From Acinetobacter sp. MB5 (lineage in GTDB: Bacteria > Pseudomonadota > Gammaproteobacteria > Pseudomonadales > Moraxellaceae): a stretch of 33,382 nucleotides of DNA. A program made the position numbers and the translations under genes. Below the pieces are notes generated by a model, which saw only the letters and a program-made list of their open reading frames with translations, was not told where the DNA came from and did no database searches. Where the stretch lies: assembly GCF_003261585.1 (NCBI RefSeq), contig NZ_POVU01000027.1, forward strand, positions 1 through 33,382, written 5' to 3'. Every line of letters begins with the position of its first letter. Positions within the stretch are counted from its first letter, which is position 1. Shown here in pieces: positions 24,651 to 31,866 of the stretch.

Positions 24651-25187
24651 CTAAGCTTTAATTGGATCTAACTGTAGATCATCACGGCGATTCAGAATGT
24701 ACTTGGTACCAAAGTCAGCCATGATCGTTTGCCCAGTCAAACTGACCACTTCAAACCACACTAGAAATTCCTCATACACCGAGAGTCCAAGCAAATCCCC
24801 TTCCTGAATATGCATGTCCGGAATGTTATTGATCTGCTCAGCCAAACTTTGCAGCGTATCGTCATAGGGTTCAATTTGGGTAGAAATGGCCACTTCATTC
24901 GGATTGACCATAGAGAAGTTCTTGTGCACATAGCCGCCGCCAAATTTGTCTGCCAGCACATAGACCATGCCAATGTATTCATAGCTGTAATTTGGCTCAT
25001 CCTGTGCTGAAACTGCTAAAGCTTCAAAGGACAATCCACTTTCAGGTTCTGTTATATTTTGCTTATTGTCATACACCACATGCTTACGCCATAACTGCGC
25101 AGTAACACTGGCAAGGGTATTCATCACAATACGCCGTGCTGCAAGACGACGACCATTCGCAACCCGATTTACTGCTGTATTCAGCAT
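24651..25187 (-). CDS. Hypothetical 178-residue phage protein
   Basis: An N-terminal basic helix ('AVNRVANGRRLAARRIVMNT') is followed by a mixed alpha/beta body. The body includes 'YIGMVYVLADKFGGGYVHKN' and a C-terminal strand region 'GQTIMADFGTKYILNRRDD', typical of a small barrel such as head-tail joining proteins. No diagnostic motif is visible. The start overlaps the previous stop as TAATG, so translation is coupled to the zinc-motif gene. Position between terminase and capsid suggests a head or connector function. Confidence 0.65.
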   Translation of the reverse strand: MLNTAVNRVANGRRLAARRIVMNTLASVTAQLWRKHVVYDNKQNITEPESGLSFEALAVSAQDEPNYSYEYIGMVYVLADKFGGGYVHKNFSMVNPNEVAISTQIEPYDDTLQSLAEQINNIPDMHIQEGDLLGLSVYEEFLVWFEVVSLTGQTIMADFGTKYILNRRDDLQLDPIKA

Positions 25188-26317
25188 TATTTTGCCCCTC
25201 GTTTAAACATTGAATATTGCTCTTGGCTAATCAGGTTCATGGCCAGTAATGCATCCAAGCGCTTTAATGCCTCCTGCTTCTGTCTTTGAATGATGACATC
25301 AGCTGCCACTTGACCTTGTTCTTTGGCTAAGCGTTCCAACTCCTTACGCTGGCGCTTTTCTGCTTCCTTAATTCGAGCCTTGGACAGATTTGCAGCACGG
25401 CGCAACATCTCTTTCTGAGCAGCCTTTTCATTGCGGACAATCACCTTGGTTGCGTTACTCTCAAGGATCTGCAACTGTTGATCCAATTCTTTGCTTAGTT
25501 GCTTCTCAGTTTGTTTACGGCGCAGACCATTCTGAGTCTTGTGCTCTTTATCAATCTGCTTGGAGAGATACTGACTAAACATTGGTGACTGGATATAAGA
25601 CATCACCCGTAAAACGTGCTTACATGCCACCCCAGCAAGGTGTGGGTTAGTGATTTTGGGATAACCTTCTTCCTGGCGACCATAACCATAGCCACCTATT
25701 GAAGCGATATAACGAAACCAGTAGGTATGCCGACCGCAATCACACTCAAATCGTAATTTGCCTTTGGCCAAACTCTGGATCTGATCCTTGGTTACAGCAT
25801 GTGGCTGCATCACCAAGGTTGGATAACGCACAAATTCAACATTCACATGGTGCTCAGTGACTGAACTGTCTTTACTGGCATTGGTCATAAAATGGATTAC
25901 GCCATTTTTCATGCTTAATGGCACAGCCATAAAAATCTGCTTGTTGGATTTTTGAATATCAAATGGCAAGCTCAGGTTAATTACCTGCTTTGCTGTAATC
26001 CCTTTCTTATACTGATCCTGCAACAAGGCAATATTCTTTTGGAAAGCAACCAGATCATCACGGGTAACTCGGCGAATATCATTACCCAGCGTGGTATAAA
26101 ACACCTTCTCAACATCATAATCCACGCCTTTTTGAATATCCTGAGGACGTAAAAACGTCGGTTCAGCACGTTTGGCATCACCTTTGCCTGCATGCAGCCG
26201 CTGCTCATTCAGGTTGCCATAACGCTTGTTTGCCTGCTGGCGTAAATTTCCTTGTTGGGCTTTCTGGTTCAGATGCTGATGAATAGCACGTAAAGCATCG
26301 GGTTCAAATTCTGCCAT
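25187..26317 (-). CDS. Phage protein with SWIM-like zinc-binding motif
   Basis: 376 residues. The centre has 'CDCGRH' (C192, C194, H197) followed after about 35 residues by 'CKH' (C232, H234). That gives the C-x-C...C-x-H arrangement of SWIM zinc fingers, with a longer spacer than usual and an aromatic/Gly-rich loop 'YIASIGGYGYGRQEEGYP'. Residues about 255-360 are a highly charged helical or coiled-coil tail rich in Lys, Glu and Arg. SWIM-type fingers are known to bind DNA or proteins. The start overlaps the previous stop (TAATG), and the next gene is coupled in the same way. Its place in a head-gene run suggests a virion or packaging-associated protein. I do not recognise the family. Confidence 0.6.
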   Translation of the reverse strand: MAEFEPDALRAIHQHLNQKAQQGNLRQQANKRYGNLNEQRLHAGKGDAKRAEPTFLRPQDIQKGVDYDVEKVFYTTLGNDIRRVTRDDLVAFQKNIALLQDQYKKGITAKQVINLSLPFDIQKSNKQIFMAVPLSMKNGVIHFMTNASKDSSVTEHHVNVEFVRYPTLVMQPHAVTKDQIQSLAKGKLRFECDCGRHTYWFRYIASIGGYGYGRQEEGYPKITNPHLAGVACKHVLRVMSYIQSPMFSQYLSKQIDKEHKTQNGLRRKQTEKQLSKELDQQLQILESNATKVIVRNEKAAQKEMLRRAANLSKARIKEAEKRQRKELERLAKEQGQVAADVIIQRQKQEALKRLDALLAMNLISQEQYSMFKRGAK

Positions 26318-26598
26318 TACACTTCATCCGTCATATAGATCTTGCGTAAGGCAAGCACATCTTTCAGTAAAGGTAAAACAATCCGCTGTTCTGGCAACTT
26401 CTCCCATACTCCTGATACACCACACGCTACCAGCACCACATCTACATGTTGATGGGTGTTATAGGCTCTATTACTTAAAAGCGTTGGATCTGAAGCTTCA
26501 TCAACCTGAACATCCCAAATGATCATGTTGCTTAAATTGCCTACATTCTTTAAGCGTTCAATATGCTCACGGATGGCATTGCGATAATCATTGATCAT
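26317..26598 (-). CDS. Small phage protein, 93 residues
   Basis: Begins with an amphipathic helix 'YRNAIREHIERLKNVG', followed by beta strands ('MIIWDVQVDE', 'VDVVLVACGVSGVW') and a short helical end. The pattern is like small tail-terminator or minor tail proteins, but no family can be named. ATG 26598 lies one base after the tail fibre stop, and the gene ends in a TAATG overlap with the zinc-motif gene. It is part of a coupled five-gene run. Confidence 0.65.
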   Translation of the reverse strand: MINDYRNAIREHIERLKNVGNLSNMIIWDVQVDEASDPTLLSNRAYNTHQHVDVVLVACGVSGVWEKLPEQRIVLPLLKDVLALRKIYMTDEV

Positions 26599-26599
26599 A

Positions 26600-27778
26600 T
26601 TAATAACCTATCGCAAACCATGTAAAACCTCGTAATGAGGCAGTATCGCTAATAATGAGTTGTAACCATGCCGAAAACCCCGTTTTACTTTCACTTCCAT
26701 GAATTAGATTTGCCGTGCCATCACCACTTGCTCCTGAACTTGAAATTTGCTTTCGAGTTAATTGAACATTTAGACACGCATTAGAAAACTCTTTAGGAAA
26801 TATAACTTCAACTAAGGTTTCACTGGGTCGAGTGGAATAATCAACAGTTCCCCATTGCATCATTAAACCATTGGGTAAGGTGGTATAACCATTTTGAGAT
26901 TTCTCACACACCCCAATTTGAATTTCACCTGTAGCTTCAAGTTTTAAATTACCTTCCGTATCTGCCTGAATTGATGCTGAGGATGTCGAATTACCATAAG
27001 GATAGAAATCAATTTTCTTGGTACCACTATCGCCATCAGTACCCTTGCCAATATTGAGTTGTTCTGTTGTGACTTGATCTGCAGTTAAAGTGTTATTGAT
27101 GGTAACAGGTTCATTAAATTCAGCCTCTCCATCAAATGTTGCTTTTTCTGTAAAGGTTGCTTTGTCATTAACGGTAAATGTGCCTGTAATATTGACTTCT
27201 TTGAGAGTAGTCTTACCAGTAAAACTATTTTTACCTGCAAAGGTGTTATCACCATTGAAAGTATTGTTTCCATTGACAGTATTGCCATCTTGCAAGACAA
27301 AATATTGAGGATGTGGATTATCAGCTGCCAAATGCTCATTCAGAAGCTGTGCTGCAGCTGAAGTATTGGTATCAATTGAAATAGTCACAGCACCTGCATC
27401 AATATCTGCCAATGCAAGCCCAATGGTGATAATTGTGGTGATTTCATTCACCAGGTTGAATAAAGGATCAGATCCAGATACCGCAGCCACTGCAAACAAA
27501 ATTCCATCCGTGGTGAGTAACCCCACTTCATAGATATCTGCGGTAATAGTAGAATCAATTGCTGCAATCAAATTCAATGTGCCATTTTGAGTACTACCAC
27601 CGCTTAGACTATATTTTGCTAGTTGCGTCTTTAAAGAGCTGAGTGCAGCGGCATCAGTAGATGCATCATATTGACCGCTTCCCACGGCGATATATGCCAA
27701 TTTGATTGAAATATCAAGATTGCCAGCATCAATCGCGGCAGCTTTACCCGCATCCGTTAAATAAAATTGCACAGACAT
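26600..27778 (-). CDS. Tail fibre protein
   Basis: About 392 residues from ATG 27778 (MSVQFYLTDAGKAAAID). In-frame codons upstream lie inside the leader hairpin and are rejected as start. Residues 1-145 form the conserved attachment domain of tail-collar fibre proteins. 'NEHLAADNPHPQYFVLQDGN' (147-166) carries the DNPHPQY signature common in tail fibres. Residues 166-230 are about eleven hexad repeats (NTFNGD, NTFAGK, NSFTGK and so on), expected to form a trimeric beta-helix shaft. The C-terminal about 100 residues ('PNGLMMQWGTVDYS', 'GFTWFAIGY') match the receptor-binding end of gp53-like fibres. It lies between terminase and head-type genes, an unusual place for a fibre gene. Confidence 0.85.
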   Translation of the reverse strand: MSVQFYLTDAGKAAAIDAGNLDISIKLAYIAVGSGQYDASTDAAALSSLKTQLAKYSLSGGSTQNGTLNLIAAIDSTITADIYEVGLLTTDGILFAVAAVSGSDPLFNLVNEITTIITIGLALADIDAGAVTISIDTNTSAAAQLLNEHLAADNPHPQYFVLQDGNTVNGNNTFNGDNTFAGKNSFTGKTTLKEVNITGTFTVNDKATFTEKATFDGEAEFNEPVTINNTLTADQVTTEQLNIGKGTDGDSGTKKIDFYPYGNSTSSASIQADTEGNLKLEATGEIQIGVCEKSQNGYTTLPNGLMMQWGTVDYSTRPSETLVEVIFPKEFSNACLNVQLTRKQISSSGASGDGTANLIHGSESKTGFSAWLQLIISDTASLRGFTWFAIGY

Positions 27779-27806
27779 AAAAAACAGACCCAAATCCAAT
27801 TAGGTC
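27779..27806 (-). promoter_or_regulatory. Terminator-like hairpin abutting the tail fibre start
   Basis: GACCTAA pairs with TTGGGTC (one G-T pair) around a six-base loop on the minus strand, followed by TGTTTTTT and then ATG 27778. There is no Shine-Dalgarno sequence. The structure lies 45 bases after the terminase stop, so it may also attenuate read-through from the terminase. Confidence 0.5.
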
Positions 27807-27851
27807 CATACTACTGAGGCAAATCATTGAGCTTTTTACTGTGTTCCAGAA

Positions 27852-29390
27852 TTACATGCCTTTGGCTTGTTCACGCAACTTGGCAAAGCGACTGGCTTTC
27901 TCTGACTGTTCCTGACCTTCAGCACTATCATCAAACTGATCCACCTGTTCATAGGCTTCGGTGTAATGCACATTTTCCAAGAACAGGAATGCAAATGCAT
28001 CGCCCAAATCGGGTGATTTAATTCCTTCGCGTTTCATTTCTTCTTTGGACTTAATCTTGTAGCGGCTTTGTTCATCAAACACATACGGAATATGGATGAT
28101 CTGCTCTTTAAATTTGACAGAATGCTTCTTGGTTTTAAGCTTAAAACGTCCCTGATAGATAGCCCGTGCCAAACAAACATAAGCCTGAGCACGTTTATTC
28201 ACATAGGCTTTACGGTTTTCATCATTAAAGCAGGCGCCACCCCAGTAAACAGGTACATAGAAGATCCCGTTGTTTTTAAGTTTCTGACCTAAGCCTTTCC
28301 CAGCGCCATTATCATCCACCACAAGCAAAGCATTTGGGTAGTAGTTAATACATTCATTGATGACACCAAACAGTTCATCGATATTGTCTTTGTTCTTACA
28401 TAGTGGAATATCAACTACTTCAACACGGCGAGCACGTTCACCCCACTGTGCTTCACCCCAAACCTTAGACACAGCAATCACTGAGTCATCACGACCTACA
28501 CCGCCGCCTACGTCTACCGTAATGACGTAACCGAACTGATGCTCATCAAAGATACTTGCACCGACATAGCATTCTTCAGCCTGACGCATAGTGATTAGGA
28601 ATTCATCCAGACGATCAGGGAAAAGCCCTAATACACGGATCTGGTATTGAGGATCTTCGCGGGAGCCATATTTTAGCAACTGCTCACGAATTGACTTTTG
28701 GCTGACCAATGGTGATTGTTCACCATTAAAGACTAGTGAGATCCAGTCACCACCAACTCTATGACTGAGCTTATGATGTGTGTCATAGAACATACCTGAG
28801 CTTTTGGCAGGCTGAGAGGTCATGACGGCACGGTTATCTTCGTGTGTCAGTGCGCCTAGTACCACATCCATGACAGCATTATCGACGCCACAGGCTTCAT
28901 CGATCCAGACCATGTAATTATCGCCGTGCATACCTGCGATATTGGTTGGCTGATGTTTAGGTGCCGTCTTGGCAAAGACATACCATTTTTCTTTGTAGCC
29001 TTTGATATAGACCAGTTCTGATTGATAGCCAACATAATCAGCTAACCAGGCATAAGGACCTTGCTTAAGCCGATCAAGGTTAATACTGATTTCTTTCCAG
29101 ACTTGTTTCTTGAGCTGCCCGATCTGCGGTGCAGTAAACAGCATGATGCTTTCTTCAAAAAACAACAGGTGCCATAGGGCAACAATGCCTGATGACGCTG
29201 TTTTACCAGTACCATGCCCAGAGGCAACACTGGTACGTGAACCATCAAAGGCAATTGACTGAAAAAGGAGTTCCTGCTGCCAAGTCGGATTAACGCCTAA
29301 TGCTTCAACAGCAAAGGCGTAAATATCATATCGATATCGTGCACACAGTTCCCACCATTCAGGAATGTCTTTGAGAGGTTTTAAAGCCAA
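27852..29390 (-). CDS. terL: Terminase large subunit
   Basis: 512 residues. The ATPase domain has Walker A 'SGHGTGKT' (57-64), Walker B 'MVWIDEA' (D164, E165) and a coupling motif near 'AVMTSQPAKSSGMF'. The nuclease domain begins with 'YVITVDVGGGVGRDDSVIAV' near residue 290, a typical RNase H-like acidic motif, and 'LLVVDDNGAGKGLGQKL' carries a second acidic pair. It packages DNA through the portal. The start appears to be TTG 29390, whose two Ts belong to a T-run after a strong hairpin. No ATG exists before Walker A, so TTG is preferred. No small terminase subunit was recognised nearby. It is the first phage gene after the T6SS immunity gene. Confidence 0.9.
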   Translation of the reverse strand: MALKPLKDIPEWWELCARYRYDIYAFAVEALGVNPTWQQELLFQSIAFDGSRTSVASGHGTGKTASSGIVALWHLLFFEESIMLFTAPQIGQLKKQVWKEISINLDRLKQGPYAWLADYVGYQSELVYIKGYKEKWYVFAKTAPKHQPTNIAGMHGDNYMVWIDEACGVDNAVMDVVLGALTHEDNRAVMTSQPAKSSGMFYDTHHKLSHRVGGDWISLVFNGEQSPLVSQKSIREQLLKYGSREDPQYQIRVLGLFPDRLDEFLITMRQAEECYVGASIFDEHQFGYVITVDVGGGVGRDDSVIAVSKVWGEAQWGERARRVEVVDIPLCKNKDNIDELFGVINECINYYPNALLVVDDNGAGKGLGQKLKNNGIFYVPVYWGGACFNDENRKAYVNKRAQAYVCLARAIYQGRFKLKTKKHSVKFKEQIIHIPYVFDEQSRYKIKSKEEMKREGIKSPDLGDAFAFLFLENVHYTEAYEQVDQFDDSAEGQEQSEKASRFAKLREQAKGM

Positions 29391-29423
29391 AAAAATACCC
29401 TAACAACTTTTGTTGATAGGGTA
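29389..29423 (-). terminator. Intrinsic terminator directly before the terminase start
   Basis: TACCCTATCAAC pairs with GTTGTTAGGGTA (one T-T mismatch) around an AAAA loop on the minus strand, followed by seven T. It probably ends the vgrG-effector-immunity transcript, but it sits downstream of leader motif copy A and its T-run overlaps the TTG start, so it could also attenuate the terminase. Confidence 0.7.
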
Positions 29424-29439
29424 CGTTGTAGAAAATAGT

Positions 29440-29465
29440 TAGTTTTTTGTGGGTTCCAAAGTATT
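29440..29465 (-). promoter_or_regulatory. Repeated TTTGGTAC-like leader motif (copy A)
   Basis: The minus strand reads TACTTTGGAACCCAC followed by AAAAAACTAAC. It departs from the consensus at one core base (GGAAC for GGTAC). It lies 19 bases after the PoNi-like stop and about 60 bases before the terminase start, matching the usual spacing. Confidence 0.35.
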
Positions 29466-29483
29466 TAAACTAAATAATGAAGA

Positions 29484-30485
29484 TCACTTGTCTCCATCAA
29501 ACTGCCAATACACATCCCCCCAATCCGATTCAAAATCAGGGAATACGTCACCTTGTTTAAAGTATTGACGAGAGTTTTCTTGAGCAACTGTAAACCAATA
29601 GCCAGATCGAGGGCAGCTTTCTCTAGCAGCAACTCTTACTTGTTCTGAATCATTCTTGGTAATTTGATTTGGCTTTTTATTTCGAATCCACTGCACAATA
29701 TCTTTTGGATAGTACAAATATTTATGCAATGAACGATCATCTAGATCAAGTAAATAAACTAGGGCTGCGGCTTCAAATGCCCAATAACCACAGTATTCAT
29801 AACTATTCTCTAGATCTAAGTGGCTATTATACCAATTAGTGTTTTTATGTATTTTATACCAATCTGACAAATAGTCATTTAATAATTCAACTGCATGATT
29901 TTTATTTTTTTTGAAAATAACATTATCGATAACATCGCATAAAGGAGCATAGGCATAGCTGTAAATTCCATCCTTTTCAGGGTTAGGATGATTTGAATTT
30001 GTCAATTTAAAAAATTTATTAATTATTTCATCTTCCCCAAAGTTTCCACCACTTTCACCATTGATAAGCTTTTCTATTTTTTTTAGCAAAATATTTTGAT
30101 CAAGCAAGATAGCTAAACTAATAATGGTTAGTGCAATAAAACCTCCTTCTCCAACAATGACTGATGGTTTTTCTGATTTATGAAAAATTGCCAAAGCTTC
30201 AGATTGTTTTTCATAAGCTTCAATTAATTTTTCAAATAAATAAGTTATATCTTCTATTGATTTTCCTGCTGTATATTCAAGATATAATAAGAAAGAATAA
30301 TCATGGCTTATAAGATTCCAGCGTCTATCATCACCACAATTATACTGATCATCCTCAAATGCATCACTTTCCTTCCATCCATCAATACCTTCGATATAAT
30401 AATACAATCTATCTTTATAATATTCCTCTGTTAAAAATTGTTGTCTACGTTTTTCAAGAAAATTTAACATACCTCTATCCCACAT
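29484..30485 (-). CDS. PoNi-like T6SS immunity protein (DUF1910/DUF1911 type)
   Basis: 333 residues, acidic and mainly helical, consistent with PoNi proteins that neutralise PoNe DNase effectors in the cytoplasm. Residues about 10-125 match the DUF1910 pattern ('RRQQFLTEEYYKDRLYYYIE', 'RRWNLISHDYSFLLYLEYTA'). The second half has the DUF1911 character ('YCGYWAFEAAALVYLLDLDD', 'YLYYPKDIVQWI'). The start could be ATG 30485 or ATG 30470; the second has GGGA about eight bases upstream and the first has no clear ribosome site. It lies 16 bases after the effector gene in the same operon, the expected effector-immunity order. Confidence 0.75.
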   Translation of the reverse strand: MWDRGMLNFLEKRRQQFLTEEYYKDRLYYYIEGIDGWKESDAFEDDQYNCGDDRRWNLISHDYSFLLYLEYTAGKSIEDITYLFEKLIEAYEKQSEALAIFHKSEKPSVIVGEGGFIALTIISLAILLDQNILLKKIEKLINGESGGNFGEDEIINKFFKLTNSNHPNPEKDGIYSYAYAPLCDVIDNVIFKKNKNHAVELLNDYLSDWYKIHKNTNWYNSHLDLENSYEYCGYWAFEAAALVYLLDLDDRSLHKYLYYPKDIVQWIRNKKPNQITKNDSEQVRVAARESCPRSGYWFTVAQENSRQYFKQGDVFPDFESDWGDVYWQFDGDK

Positions 30486-30501
30486 ATATAAGAGTCAATT
30501 T

Positions 30502-31854
30502 TTACTTTGTATAACCATTTTTCTTATTTGCTCTTGTCACCCGCTCATTAAGTACTTCATCTATCTTAGCTGAACCCCAGAAATTAGTTGGTGTATGCTC
30601 ATTTAAATGCTCTTTATGATCAATAGGTTGAGAGTTCTTTAATGATAATGCCAAAGTATTAAAATGTGTTAATGTTTCAGAATTACTAAAGTCATAGTAA
30701 ATTAAATGACGACTATAGCCTGACCTAATAATTAAATTTTTCTGTGCCCCAGGCAACTTGGATTCAACCCATTGATTACTCATTTGTTGATACAGCATAG
30801 TCTTTTTCTCTGGTGTTTTTCGCTTTGGTTGCCTTTTCTCTTTTCGGGCATTATCACGCTCTTTCCGTCTATAATAATCATCATGCTGTTTATTTAAATC
30901 ATTTAATAAAGAGTTTGGGGTCTTACTTCTAATGCTTAAACTAGCTTTTGCCTCTATAATTGCATAAGTTCTAGTATTCATCATTCCGATATTTTTTTTA
31001 TCTGATTTCCATATTGCATCAATACCTATATCATGAACACCAACATAGAGCTTTGTCATAACCCTCTGTATTTTTTGTGTAGGTTGTTGACCAGCATCAT
31101 GATTCACTTTAATACCCAGCTTATCAGCAACCCAATAATCCGCCATATGTTCACCAACCCCTCCTACTGCTAATTTGGTCAAGATTTGAGTAATATCAGA
31201 TCGAGATAATGATCTTCCTTTTCCACCTTTTGCATGACCATCCTTAGCCGCATTATTTCCATAAGTCGTACTATGTGCAGAATTTCCTTGCGTCTTATTA
31301 TTGGCACCTGAATGATTATGAATCTGCGCGGATGTTTTTGGGACTTTGGTTTTCCAATGCAAAATTTTCCTGAGAAGTAATTCAACAAGTCTAGATACCA
31401 TGGAATCAATAAAATTAAATGAAAGCTCGATACTCTGATTTACCCAGTATTTTGCCCATTGACTATCAATATTTTTATTAGATGCATTTAAAGCCTCTTG
31501 TTTAGCTTTTTGAATCAATTGCCGTATTTTCTGGACATTAATAATACTATCTAACCATTTTTCAGGATCTCCATAGACCTTGCATTGAACCATGACAAAT
31601 CGAATCACCTCAAAGAGTAACTCTGGACGTCTATTCACAATTCTTAAGCCGGTTTTTATTCCATCACCTGCACCCGGAATGAATCCAATAATGCAAAGAA
31701 TCACTTCAAAATAGTTATCATCTGTTCGATTACGGTATAAGTTATAACTTGCTCGAGCAAGATCAGCGATATCCAGTGCCAATCCTGCGGGAGTAAAGCC
31801 AATCGCAATTGACCTTGTTATAAGACCAACATCATCTTTTGTAATTGTAACCAC
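30502..31854 (-). CDS. PoNe-like PD-(D/E)XK DNase T6SS effector
   Basis: 450 residues from GTG 31854, 12 bases after the vgrG stop. Residues about 10-75 form a hydrophobic pre-toxin segment with 'IIGFIPGAGDGIKTG', a motif common before toxin domains. A Gly/Asn/His linker (176-215) follows. The C-terminal toxin has 'GEHMAD' (234-239), then D279 in 'DIGIDAIWK' and E301-x-K303 in 'YAIIEAKAS', the order and spacing of PoNe nucleases, which cleave DNA in target cells. A basic run 'RKEKRQPKRKTPEKK' may contact DNA. It has no marker of its own for loading and probably rides on the VgrG encoded immediately upstream. The adjacent PoNi-like gene supports the call. Confidence 0.8.
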   Translation of the reverse strand: MVTITKDDVGLITRSIAIGFTPAGLALDIADLARASYNLYRNRTDDNYFEVILCIIGFIPGAGDGIKTGLRIVNRRPELLFEVIRFVMVQCKVYGDPEKWLDSIINVQKIRQLIQKAKQEALNASNKNIDSQWAKYWVNQSIELSFNFIDSMVSRLVELLLRKILHWKTKVPKTSAQIHNHSGANNKTQGNSAHSTTYGNNAAKDGHAKGGKGRSLSRSDITQILTKLAVGGVGEHMADYWVADKLGIKVNHDAGQQPTQKIQRVMTKLYVGVHDIGIDAIWKSDKKNIGMMNTRTYAIIEAKASLSIRSKTPNSLLNDLNKQHDDYYRRKERDNARKEKRQPKRKTPEKKTMLYQQMSNQWVESKLPGAQKNLIIRSGYSRHLIYYDFSNSETLTHFNTLALSLKNSQPIDHKEHLNEHTPTNFWGSAKIDEVLNERVTRANKKNGYTK

Positions 31855-31866
31855 AATATTTTTATC

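Noticed and set aside
24700..24720. A further GGTAC with TTTGGTACC context
   Set aside because: It lies inside coding sequence (ADFGTKYILN) away from any start and lacks the following A-rich run.
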